From: Schistocephalus solidus
Taxonomy: Eukaryota > Platyhelminthes > Cestoda > Diphyllobothriidea > Diphyllobothriidae
Direction of reading: 5' to 3'
Assembly: GCA_017591395.1 (NCBI GenBank)
Contig: WEDG01000214.1
Location: forward strand, 186,001 to 250,000
DNA length: 64,000 bases
The stretch's first letter is position 1, and every line of letters begins with the position of its first letter. A program made the position numbers and the translations under genes. The notes under the pieces were generated by a model that was not told where the DNA came from, searched no databases, and was given only the letters and a program-made list of their open reading frames with translations. Below are positions 1-13,100 of the stretch, piece by piece.

Positions 1-880
1 GCGGTTTTTGGTACAGGGAACAGAAAGAGGATAGACATGTCAAGGATTCCGAGATCACACCACAAATCGTCTATTTTCCCAGCAAAACTGTAGGACATGC
101 TGACATATAACTGCAGATGCATGAGGCAGAATTCTGCACATCTTCATTCATGTCGCTGCGTGGCCGCATTTCTTTTCTAAATTAAGGTCGGTTTGTATGA
201 ATAGATCTTTGCTTGCTGGATGCCATTCAATAAGTGTTACAAAAAGGTTGCAAAGTACGTCTTCCACGTTAGCAGGATCAAATAAGTTTACAAAAACAAG
301 GCTGTAAAAACAATATCATCCTCAGATAACGTGTTTTTGTAAATTTTTCGCATAGAAGTACAGATTTATATTTCGTCTTCACAGAGCCGACATGAATCCA
401 CTGTCGAATGTCGACGCCTCATCATGCCTTAGTCCCGTTCCATATCTTCTTGTGGAGAGATTATAATAAACAAGTTTAAGTCAACTTCGTTTCACTAACG
501 ACTATACACATTGCTCGTATGCTTATTTATGCCATGCTCACGTCCTGTATGTTGTCCCTGACCCTTCCACTCATAATGCCACATTTCTGGTGTTCCATAG
601 GTGACGATTTCGTATGCTTGGCTGGAAGAATCCGGTGGCGAATCAGGTCGTGTTTCCTAAATTCCTCTGGTTTTCAGACCATGGACTTGAACATGGTCAG
701 TTTACGACGGAAACTTGTTCTTTCAGCCTTTGTGGACAGTATCCCTTTATTTGTGGAAATGTCTGCTGGAAAGCATAGCGATTAGGACTTTAACAACTCA
801 TAATTCTCCCTGATACAAAAACAAATCTTCTGAAAAGTGGCTTTTTGTGCCAAGTCCTGAACAATCCACCAAACCTGTGT
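1..880. other. No recognised gene; start of the DNAH1 intron after exon 37
   Basis: The C-terminal dynein signatures (FWISGFFFPQ-like) are not seen on the minus strand here. An 88-codon open frame on the plus strand at 519-785 has no recognisable family and no codon or motif support. Confidence 0.6.
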
Positions 881-886
881 GCTCAC

Positions 887-1185
887 CGTATGACTTCCTG
901 TATGAGAACCGTATTCATTGACTGCTCATAGAGGACTGGGTATTGTTTCGCGACTTCCTGAACATTGAAGGGTGCGGGACACTTCTGGACAAGGTCATTG
1001 GCAACACCTTCAATAATCTCTTCTCTGGACAGGCTGCCAGCTGCTGCGCTAGATGTCTTGGGCTGCAATTTCAGCAGATCTCCCAACAGCGCAAAGGTCT
1101 CATTCTGCGCAAACGTGATGTTGGCATTATCATGCAAACCGAAGACCTCTGGCAGATCGTTGATGGGTAGCCCACGAATGTATCC
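887..1185 (-). CDS. DNAH1: DNAH1 exon 37, last exon found
   Basis: [53 protein letters not shown]. It ends in phase 2 at a GTGAGC donor (886-881), so at least one more exon must follow. No continuation could be found in 1-880 on this strand. Confidence 0.95.
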
Positions 1186-4100
1186 CTAAATATCCCTAAA
1201 CAAGATAACATACTTCCGTTTACTATTATTATGAAAACTGACTGGCTCTTTGCCCTAGAGCTTGGATACAAAACGATTTAAAGCCCACAAAAGAGATAGA
1301 TGGAAAAAGCTTTTGTCGGATCAAATCCTGAGAACGAACGCTGCAGGTTTTGCAATCTGTCACCAGTCTGGTGGATTCTTCCACCGATGGCGGACTCCAT
1401 CTATTTTCTGGTTCACAGTCCCAAACTTATGAAAAGGAATGGAGCATGCAACGTCTCACAAATTCGTAGCCAAAGATTCCTGCTCTGGAAAGTGATCCTT
1501 TTCGGGACTGCAGTGTTTTTCCCAAATAAGCTGGAGGATCAAGAACCTTCCTAGTATTCAACAACAACTGCTCTTTCACGGGTTGCTGAGGACTATGCAG
1601 TCCCATTCCGAAAAACATCATTGTCCCCTAACCCGATACATGGATTGTTTCAACATGGAGAGTTCGTTTTACAACTTCCTCTGTATTGGTTTGCAAAATT
1701 TCACCAAATGCGAATCCACATAAATCTGAGAACTTGGTAAACACCCTCGGCTAACTAAGTACCTTAATTCAGTATAGGCAGAGATACTTAAGATATTGCT
1801 TACCCCACTCCAAACACCCACCCCAAGGAGCCAGGGATCTGGCTAACTTGGAATGCTTATATTCCTTTTATCTCACTCACAGAAGTGAAAGGAAGGTTAC
1901 AAGTTTAATTGGCGACAACAGCCGCATCGTAATGCGACAAAAAGCCTGCATGGTTCTAGAGATTCTGAGGAGAATAGACAAAGTAGACTAACCGCGTGAT
2001 CCGATTCACTGCTGATTTGCTTGTAAATCCCGGACGGCGAGTATATGTGGTCTTCGTGCAGGACATCAGGGTGATAGAAGTCCGTTAGCATGTTCATTAG
2101 GCAGCGTCGGTCCCAGTCATCAGTGACACGGCCACCGTAGTTAATTTGCCCACCTGTGTAGCGTAACACCTAAAAGACATAACGGCGCCTTGCTCTACAA
2201 AATTTGCACTTTAGCCAAAAGTGAGCTGACAAGGACAAGAAAGAAACTGTGTGCGAAGCACGCGAGTCGGGTTACCGAGGACTAAGTGTCCTTGTTTAAT
2301 TCATTTGACCCACTTGTGAAAAACTCGGTGGCCTCGGTGGGATTCGAACCCACGCCAGCAAGGGGAAGGCTTTAGTACAGCCAACGCTCTAGCCAACTGA
2401 GCTACGAGGCCCCACCGGGAGCCGTGAGTTTAATCACACTTGGGTCAAGTTACCCGCCCAGCCTACTGCAACGTATGGAATCCACCAAAGTTCCGTTGTT
2501 TTTAGAGACAAGCATCCGAGGTGTATGTGCATTTAAGGTTTTTTTGCAAACCACTTGAGCAAGGACTCGAGAGACGAAAAATAAAGTTAGTTTAGGGCAA
2601 CTAGCAGAAAACGTTACCAGTTTTAACTTGTATCAATGATTGGGCAATAATAGGACGTAACTCTTCCAAGAGACAACTCGCTTTTGTGTGAACTTTTAAG
2701 AGTGAGAGAAAATACCTATCGGTTAGGTTCAAATAGCCAAGGAGTGAAAAATCGGTACCATCCTCCTTTATTCGTTTGCTTTTATCAAAATATTCGAATT
2801 AATGGAGCTGTTTTCCACTAGCACTTATGTTAGTTAACTCTGGTGAAGATTTTCAGAATTTTATCAAGAAGGCCAAAGCTAGCGTAAGGATGTTCAACAT
2901 ACTATCTTACCTTGAAAGGTATTTCAGTGTACTCAGTGAGAAACATCACAAGTTGGTCTACGCAGATACGTAGATCACCAGTAGTAAACTCGTAGGGTAT
3001 GTTAAACCCTAGCGGACCGAACTTCTTGCGCTCAACGCAAACGGCGTGGAAGAACGAGAGTGAGAGGAGAAGGTGTTTGAAATCCGCAGGCTAAATGACA
3101 TAAAAAATTCCTCAAGCATTTTCAATGTGCTTTGCATAAGAGTGGTTTGCAATAAAGATTTCAATATGCATTCAGTGCGTTCGAAGTTGTGTTTTATTTT
3201 CCTATGATTTAATGGTGTCCAAGGAAACCAGAGCAAAGAACGACGGGATTAATGCTTAACTGGTTTTTGATGGGTTGCAAAGGAATGTTTTGGTCGGCTT
3301 CATTTACTGTGTCTCAAATCTATGAATAAAATCACGACGAAGAGCGGAGTTGCACAACCTGCCTAAGTGCATTTGCATTCAAACTACCCTCACTTCTGAT
3401 CGTGCGCTATCATAATAAGTCGTACATATGTTTTCTTTGATAAAAAAACCTGTCCGATTTAGGAACTGAGCTGAATTCTTGAAAATTGTATATAGCAATC
3501 TCCAAATTAGAGGATTGAGGAAGATCCAAGTTCCAACATAAGCCTTTGTTAATCTTCTTCGTAGCATAAAAATAGACTTCACATTTCTCAGCATCACATA
3601 TTACCTTGTTTGGTACACTTCCGAGGAAGTTGTCGTCATATGAGAGATAGGTGCGTAGCAAATTGGCCTTGACGCCTTTTGGCGGTTCCATTGTCATCTT
3701 TGAGCCATTTTGAAGGATAAAAACAGGAAATTGTGGACTTGGCATGCTGGTTAACCACAATCGGAAGTCCTTGTGAACCTAATGGATATAATAGTAGTCA
3801 ATTATCTATGTAACATGCCAAAAAGAGGGCAAAAATGGCAGCAAATCTGGGAAAATTGACCTGCAGAAGCAAAAATGGCATCTCGGGCCCAAAGTTCAAA
3901 TTTTTATGCGACACTTACTCTATCAGGATCAATCTGCTCAACTAGATGCTCCAGCGCAGGCATCCAAGAGGGCGCCAGGTGGCAATTCTGGAAAAAGACC
4001 CAAATGCCTCGTTCCATTGCACTTCGCATAAGCTCTTCCGCACGTGGTCCCTGGCCTTGACCCAGGGAGATTGCTGATAGCTTCTTGCCGCCAAATTTCA

Positions 4101-7100
4101 TCACATCAGCGAATTTGTAGAGGTCGGAGGCTGGATCTGTGCCCTGAAATTGACACAGTGAAGAGTTTTAACCTCAGAACATTCTTTTACTCAAACTGGA
4201 AGCCTGTGCAGCCCAGCTGCTAAACTAACGAAAAACCTTATTCACCAGGGCTACTACAAGAGTCCTAGTACAACAGAAGCATCACAGTCCGGACACCACT
4301 GTCACAGGGACCCCGTGGTTCGTCAGTTGAAAACCATTCAAGTTCGAAGTTATAAGGCAATATCATTTGAATGGCGTTACTGCAGTCTGATTCGTGTGGA
4401 GTGACACACCAGCACGTACATGGTGCCACTGAACGTGAGTTTATTTACGCTACTACGTACTATGTTTGCGATCATATATAGTCTTATTTTCCATGCATTG
4501 TCGTTGGACTGCAATAGATATTGGGAGAAATATTAAGGTAGTTGACGAAGAAGTCACCAGTATGCCTTCTTGGGTTTTGATGATTAACATCCTTCACGAT
4601 GAACAGACTACCGAGCCCATGATTGATCTTCACAGCCATTTTGATATTAACGAAACTAGTCTAATACTATGTACAGGGCACTTTCAGGTTCAAGTCTCTA
4701 TAAACTTCGAGGCTACAAACCATTTATTGGCCTTGCTGGCCTCATGCGTGTACACGAAATTGCTGATTGAATAATTGCCCCTAAAACTTCAATTTCTGAT
4801 GAAGAATGGCACTGTTGAACATGATGGGTGAAGTACCATGTATGTGCTTGTGCATATAGTTATGCTACTCGTTGCAGTTTTATAAAATTATTGCTATAAT
4901 TCATCAACGAATATGCACGCATCCCAAAGGCGTGGTGTCACCTGGGAAAAAACCATTTGAAAAGAATGGCTATGGACAGCTTACCTGAGATAGAACAAAG
5001 ATCAGTGGGGTTGTTGGAGAGCTGTCCTTGAAGACATCAGCAAGGTTAGTAGTCTGGGGTTCTATGAATCGTTGTCCAAGATGATGAGCGACAAAGTCTT
5101 GCATTGCATTGGTGACCTTATCTGATCTCAAGCATCTGAGAAGGAGAAGGCGCTGGAAACTATCCAGCTTCTCACCCCAAGGTTCTTTAAGCGGGATCCT
5201 ATGGGGCTCATTAGAATCGAAGATGGCCTTGAAGTCATCCAGATTACTGGCGATAAATTCCGGAATACCCTCAAAGCGGGGAAGTGCATCAAGTGTCAAA
5301 AGTTCGCTCCATATTCGGTCGGAAATCCACTCTGGAGCGGGGTTAGGTAATTCCTTCTTCCGTGTTGTGCCACCCGCTAGCAAATAGCGCCATTCAGTCT
5401 GTTAAGATACCAAAAACTAGTCTGTAAAATCCTTTTGCCAAACTCCTTTTTCCCTCCCTCCACCAAGCTGGTCACCATAATCACCTGTCCTAGCCACGTC
5501 CTCAGAAGAAGACTATAAGTAGGTGAAGCCCCTAAGTTCTTAATTCTGTTGAGGAGCTGATATGCCACGGTTCTATAACACTTGCTGGTAAACACTGGTA
5601 TACGTAAACAAAATTATATTTTGCATAAGGGCTTATACACACGGTTGAGCTTTTTGTTGTTGTCCCATGATATTTCCACATTTGATACTGCATTTTATAT
5701 GAATTTACGGATTTTTAAGATATCATTTTTTAATAGTCTGTAAGTATACAGAGAGCGCAATGGTAAAAATAGGTATACAGTCATTAAAATAATTCGCGTG
5801 TTCAAAACTAAGAACTTTTCATTGAGTTCCAGTAGGATCATCATTTTAGACTAGAACTAGGCTCATGTTTCTACTACAGAAATTGATTATGAACACATTT
5901 GCAAAACTAAAGTCAGCGTTGGCAATGGCTCAGAGGTAGAGCAGCCGCAAAACTGGGATCTCGGCCGTCCTTTGGATGTACGATCCTCTTGACTTCTACC
6001 TCAAAGGGAGTAGTTTATATTATTTTGTTTATTTCGATTAGTATAGTTAAAGCAGGAAGCCGACGGCATGCCAGGAAATAAACAGTCCTGTTGTCCTACC
6101 TATATAGGGGCGTTCCTTTCGTAGGCACGGCAAGTTGTTTTCAAGATTTTCAATAATACTCCGCATCTTTAGGAAGGAGGATAATAAATGGTCGGCACTG
6201 AAGGCCACACCCGAAGCTCGATACATACGCCCGAACTGGCCGATGTCAGTTCGTATCTGCCTGCGCTTCATATGTGAGAATTGAAGACTAATTAAGCAGA
6301 CGTGAAAATTGATAACCGATGGAAAAAGCCGATTGCTCCCACGAGGCACAACAGCTCTTGTGCGTGAAACAGGTCACACACGCTTGCCTTTCCAGTCGAC
6401 TGACTGACGGCTCCTACACCATTCTTTGCTATCAAATGTTGACTGCGCCGTATGGCGTTCTGTTTAAACCTGAATATCACTATCGTTCTTTCTAATGGAG
6501 AGCAATGTGGCCATAAGATCTTAGTGGGCACCATTGCGCTAAAGACTGAGCGTACCTTGACTATTATCGGGTTAGTTTTGCTGCCACCGCAATACCAATT
6601 AGGACCAAGGCACGTCAAGCACCATAAGAATTCTCCCTTTAGAGCACGAATTCAGTAGCAGCCCGTCTGCCAAGCTGGTTCTATTGTGTGCCCTTCTATT
6701 GTGTGCCCTAGATTTTTATGGGTCTGACATCGAGGTCATTGCCACGTTCTTGGTGTTAACGGCCTAACAGCTTTAGATGTCTTCAGCGTCATTCTGCCGA
6801 ATGTGGTAAACTGACCATTCCGGTGCGTCCAGCTTTCGAAACGGACGCTTAACTAAATAAAACCAGTCACTTCAGCCTGTATTTTAAATAAGTACTTAGC
6901 GCACGGTATTTTTCAGAATCCATAAAATGAAGCGTACCGCATCGATGAAGCCGTCATTCTCCAGAATTTTAATTGCCAGAAGGAAGGCGAATAGCAGCTT
7001 GTGTCGTTCAAAAAGGCTGCGACAAACATTAGTGTACAGGGAGAAAGTAAAATAATCGTTGATATTTTCAATCCTCTCGGTCACGGTAGCTAAAAGCAGA

Positions 7101-10100
7101 AATAAGAAACAGTTCATAAATAAAATATAATGCACTGAAAATCGGCTGATTAGTCGTCAGCATTGTAACAGTATGGCTGTCAGTTATCAAAACGATAGCA
7201 GCTAATAACTTCAATACCTTTGCATCTTGGTTCAGCAAAAAAAAACTGTAAGCAACTCACGAGCTTTTTCTGCATTCGCGATTCCATGGAGGAAACCATT
7301 GATAAACCACTCCAGTGAATACTGGTACATGGGGTCAATGTTTGCCAGTGCTGATACACAGAAGAACAATATACGAGCCCGCACGGACACTGGAATATAC
7401 ATGCTTCGGGTCTCATCGATGTCCTTTTCCGTTTGCTCAGCAACGACGACCTTCGACTGGATTTCAGTGGACTTCATCTTTGAGGCCTCCAGTGTTGCAA
7501 TCAGGTCCAAATCGTCTACTGGAGATCCCTCGGTCGCGCTCAGTCGCTCTAAAATACGATCTTCAATCTCCTTCAGCTCCTGTTTCATTTGAGCATTACT
7601 CACAATCAACTGTCCCTTGGCCTCCTCAAGATCTGGACGTTCTTCCGCCACAACAATACCCAGAAGCTGGTCTTCCAAACCACTTGGTGACAGAGTGAAG
7701 TTTACAATTGTGAGCCTTGCCGTAATCTCCGGTTTGTAGTGAGGATTGGGAAGTTTCGTGGTCAAGTAGAGACGGAAATCATCATGGTAGGGTATAATAG
7801 AGTCACCCAATTTATAACTAATGTCCCCTGTTGTTTGAACGTCTGTTTCATTATAATGGGATCAAGCACAGGATCCAGTTCCTCACCAATATTCTCGAAG
7901 AGACAAGGTTTTCCGAATCGGATAGCATTCTCCAGCGTCCTCAAAAATTCCTTGTCAGAAAATTTCAGGACCTCTACACCATCGTCATATTCGAGCGCTT
8001 TGATCCACCGGTTTGCCTGCCCTTGCGGATCCACAAAGAGAGGCCAACGGCGGGAAAACTGGACAATCACCGCATTCTCAACAGAGAGCCCGTCCTTCGG
8101 CAGACCAAAGATATGCCAATTCCTTATTTTCACTGGATCCCCGAAGGTGTCAATGAGGTTGGGTGCTGGATTGGTGGTGTGTGGAACACCCAGAGTCTTC
8201 AACTTTTCGATCCAGTCCGCGCACATTTCGGCGCGATATTCGCCATTGAAGGGGCCAAGATATGCCACTGCACCAGAGGAGACGAGCACATTACCGACGA
8301 GGTTGTTAGCGAGCTCCTCCAAGGTGTCCACAGAGACTACCCATCGGGACTTTTCGCTGGCCAATCCACCAATCAGTTTGTCGGCGCGGATTAAGCGAGC
8401 CTCGCACAAGGCGCTCTTGTCTTCAAGCTCCTTCTGTTTCCGAATACACTCGTCGTACTTGGTTTGTAGACTGGCGATTCTGTCTTGACATGCCTTCAGA
8501 CGTTCTCGGGCCTCAGCCAGTATGGCCTCAGTTGCCTTCAGCTCAATCTCTGCCGCCTGCAGTGCAGCTCTCTTGGGAGCCACCGACTTGGCTACATTAT
8601 GATATTTGTGCATGGCCCTCACCCAGAGGCAGATGCTGGTGCAGGCCTTGCTGACCTTCTGAATAGCAGCCGGCGTAAATGCGTCAGAATCTATGTAGGG
8701 CTGAATTCGAGCTATGATTGAGTCAGGGATGTTGTCACGATCGTAGGTGAGCAGAGAGTCGAGGAATTTGCCCGGATCCTGGAGCAAGGCTTTCCCCGGT
8801 TCCCAGTAGTCATCTACTTTAACTCCAGGTTTGTCTCCGGCAACCTTCTTGGGTTTCACGTCCTTCATAATACAGACAGCTTCCATGACCAAACGAACAC
8901 CCTCAGGTGGCCGCATCATGGCACGCACTTCAGTGATGTCGTTTTTGTTTAGCGATTTGACAGCTTCCAGAGAGGCGTAGAGGGCTGGCATGGCCTCGTC
9001 AAGATCTCTCTGTGCGTCATCCTTGATGGCCGTGCATTCTTCGGCCTTCTTGGAGGCCGATTCCTCCTGCTTACTGACTACGGCTGTGGTCTCCGCAGCA
9101 ACCGCAGAATCACGAGCTATCTCCTCCATGGTCACCTTAGACTCTTCCACAGCCTGCTCCAGAGCCGGCTTCATAACCTCTAGTTCCTCCTGCAACTTAG
9201 CAACGAAGGTCTCTGTGTAGAGTAGTTTGTCTAGACCAGTCTTGGTGCGATCTCTGGCCGTCACAATCTCGTTCAACTTGAGGCTGTACATCTTAGTGAA
9301 GGCACCTAGCAGCTCCAGGAAGCTAGTGGGTGTCACATAGTTGTGACGACCAAGTTCGCTTAAACAGCGTGCTGTGTTGCGTACGGCAGATTGGTGAATC
9401 TCTTGGCACATCTTAACGATACCAGTTAGGATCTCGTCGGGCACGTTCAGTTCTGTAACGTCTCGCAGGGCTCGCATACCTACAGACTCTAAAGCTTCGT
9501 CAGGCCATTCGCTGTACCAGTCGATCGTACAACAACTGACTAGGGCAGGAAATTGTCGAAGCCGTGCTCGGAAGATCTCCCCCAACGGACTCATCGTGAT
9601 TACAGTGTGCAGATTTGAACGGACGCGTTTCACATAGGCGGAGAAGAGGTTGGTCTTCGTGGCGGGTAAACCATGCTCTGCGACGACCACCTTCATGGCG
9701 TTGTAGATTCCCTCCAGATCCTCGAATCCGTAGATATTTGGCACATCACCAGCATTGAGAATGTTGTTGAGATCCTCAAGGAATGATTCGGACTTGATCT
9801 ATAGTACAAAAAAGCAGCCTGATGAACCAAGCACGTCATACAATACAAATGGTAACCTTTTAACATAAAAATACTATGCTGGTAGGGCCACTAACCAAAC
9901 ATTTTGAGTGTTTCTGGTAATACAATCACACAGGAAACTTAACCCAGCGTGACAAGAAGTGAGCCAACATATTTTTGTGCTTCACATAGACTTCGGAAAC
10001 GAGATATGACAGTTCGGATGCAAGCACATATGGACTCCATTCACTACCCAACACTCATTTTTCCTAAAAGCTCCCGCAGACATGAACACATTTAATTACT

Positions 10101-13100
10101 TATCGTGCACTGCGTAAACGAGATCAACCCTTCTGTTTTTGACGTGATTTAATTGCAGCTTCCAAAATTTTCAGCGACACCCCATGCACTATGTAATCGC
10201 GGCAGAGTCGGTCACAATGACTTGACTACAAGGACGACAAGTAGCTTATGTCTGCGATTGGGGTGTAGGGGTACTAGTTAGGGGTAGCACCACACAGATA
10301 GCATTTGGTCACTCCATTTGTCTCGTACAGGTGGTGAATGCTCCTGTGGCCGCCTCTAACTGGTACCCAACTCTCACCTGTGGCTCCTTGAAGTTGGGTT
10401 CTTCCCAGCAGCCACACCCCGGGCAACCGTCACGACCGGCAGGCTAAACCAGGTGAGGGTCTCCGGTGTTGTGTGTACCTCCACACCCGGTATGTCTGAC
10501 TCCCGAAATTGCCACCTCCCCCCCCTCTCAAAAAGTCCTACGGTGGGGGTGACAGCAACCCCGTAGGCGGCCCAGGCTAACTCAGTTCGTTCTCCCACTA
10601 AAACAAAACGGTGACCGATAGTGGAGTTCGGCAGCCGTCTGGGATGTCCGAGCAGCCCTATTTAGGGACAGCACTGCTTGCCTCCTCGCGTAGGAAGGGG
10701 CTAGAAAAGGTGCCCTAAACACATGCTGGGTATCACGTCTTCTGCAGCCGGCCGCGGCTCGCAGATCGCAAAATACGCGGTCGTAAAACTTAAACAAACA
10801 ACAATACCACCCGTCCCCACCCCCCCTCGCCATACCCTCCAGGCTGCTCGGGTGAGTCCACTCACACTAGCAGCCTGGAATGTTCGTTCCCTTTAAGACA
10901 TTCCTAGGAGCAACCGGCCGGATCGAAGGACGGCGCTAGTCGCTCGGGAACTGGCGCGCTATACGGTGGACATTGCTGCTCTCAGAGAGACCCGATTCTC
11001 TGAGCAGGGTCAGCTGTAGGAGGTGGGTGCCGGCTACACCTTCTTCTGGAGCGGCCGGCTAAAGGCAGAGCGACGCGACGCTGGTGTTACCTTTGCCATC
11101 CGGAACGACATTTTTGGACGTTTGCCCTGTCTGCCGCAGGGTATCAATGATCGCCTGATGAGCCTCCGCCTGCCTCTTCGGGGAGACCAGTTTGCCACCA
11201 TCATCAGCGCCTACGCTCCCCCAATGACGAGCTCTGATGCGGCGAAGGACAAATTCTACGAGGACCTGCACGCCTTGCTGGCGACTGTGCCGAAGGTGGA
11301 CAAAATATTTGTCCTTGGTGACTTCAACGCCCGCGTCGGGACGGACCACGCTGCCTGGCAGGGAGTGCTGGGTCCCCACGGTCTCGGTAGCTGTAACGAT
11401 AACGGCCTCCTTCTTCTGCAAACATGTGCGGAACACCGTCTCCTGCTGTCCAACACCTTCTTCCGCCTTCCGACGCGGGAGAAGGCCACGTGGATGCACC
11501 CTCGGTCGCGGCGCTGGCATCTGCTGGACTATGTTCTCGTCCGGAGGCGAGATCGACAGGACGTGCTGGTAACCAAGGCGATCCGCGATGCCGATGGTTG
11601 GACAGATCACCGCCTCGTCATCTCCCAGATGAGGCTCCGACTGCAACCCTGACGAAGGCCCCAAGGTAAGCGGCCGCCAGGTAAGTTAAATACTCTTTTG
11701 TTAATTGGCCTGTTCACTTTTTTGATTTCAGCAACCAAATACCCGAGAAACTGGAGGACCTGCATGCTCCAGATGATAACGCTACCGTGGAGACACGATG
11801 GTGTCAACTGCGAAATGTCATCCAGTCCACCGCCCTCGATGTCCTCGGACGCGCACACCGTCGACACCAGAACTGGTTTGACGACAATGACGCCGACATC
11901 AGCAACATACTCGCGGAGAAGAATGGACTACACAAAGTCTGCATGGACCTTCGGACTGACGCCACCAAAGCAGCCTTTTTCAGATGCCGGTGCCTTGTAC
12001 AACAACGGCTGCGGGAGATGCAGGATACTTGGATGATCCGAAAGGCTGAAGAAATCCAGGGGTATGCGGACCGCAATGAAATGAAAACGTTTTCAAAGCC
12101 ATCAAGGCCATCTACGGCCCGTGTATCAAGGGGTCTGCACCGCTGCTCAGCTCTGACGGCACAACACGGCTGACAGAGAAATCGCAAATTCTGAAGCGCT
12201 GGGCCGAGCACTTCAGAAATGTCCTTAATTGCTCATCAGCCATCTCCGATGCTGCCATTGACCGGCTCCCTCAAGTGGACACGAACAATGACCTGGATCT
12301 GCCGCCTTCCCTACCAGAAACCATCCGGGCCGTGCAGCAGATTTCCAGCGGTAAAGCACCGGGATCCAACGTATTCCCACCGGAAGTCTTCAAGCACGGT
12401 GGGCCCCGGATGATGGCAGAACTCACAACACTCTTCCAAAAGATTTGGCGCCAAGAACAAGTTCCTCAGGATTTCAAAGACGCGACCATCGTCCATCTCT
12501 ACAAACGGAAGGGGAACCGGCAACTCTGTGATAATCACAGATGCATCTCGTTGCTCAACATCGCCGGGAAGATCTTCGCCCGTATCCTTCTTAATCGTCT
12601 TAACTGTCACCTAGAGCAGGGCCTGCTCCCGGAAAGCCAATGTAGCTTCCGCTGACACCGCGGATCAACTGATATGATATTTGCCGCCCGCCAGCTACAA
12701 GAGAGGTGTCAGGAGATGCGAACTCACCTATACACTACCTTCGTGGATCTAACGAAAGCCTTTAACATGGTGAATCGTGACGGACTGTGGAAAGTCATGC
12801 AGAAATTTGGCTGTCCTGAGCGGTTCACGCACATGGTGCGTCAGCTTCATGACGGGATGACGGCGCGCGTCACTGACAACGGGACGGTATCCGAAGCATT
12901 CGCAGTGACCAACGGAGTGAAGCAGGGCTGCGTACTGGCCCCCACCCTCTTCAGTCTCATGTTCTCGGCTATGCTGATGGACGCCTACCGTGATGAGCAG
13001 CCTGGTAACCGCATCGCCTACAGAACTGACGGGCACCTTCTCAACAGTCGGCGTATGCAGGCTCCAACGCGCGTGTCTACGACTACAGTCCATGACTGGC

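Noticed and set aside
519..785. 88-codon plus-strand open frame
   Set aside because: No recognisable motif, no splice or regulatory context, and length compatible with chance.
1300..1500. Plus-strand frame with PSIFWF...HKFVAKD resembling the dynein C-terminal FWISGFF region in inverted orientation
   Set aside because: Similarity is short, interrupted by a stop, and on the wrong strand; probably chance.
2336..2413. Functional tRNA gene
   Set aside because: Imperfect anticodon stem, odd anticodon and shared flanks with other copies point to a repeat.
4466..4774. 102-codon plus-strand frame
   Set aside because: AT-rich intronic sequence without family resemblance.
7739..8488. 249-codon plus-strand open frame
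   Set aside because: Shadow of DNAH1 exon 30 on the opposite strand.
11059..11664. Long minus-strand open frame across the LINE endonuclease
   Set aside because: It is the complement of the endonuclease coding region, with no motifs of its own.
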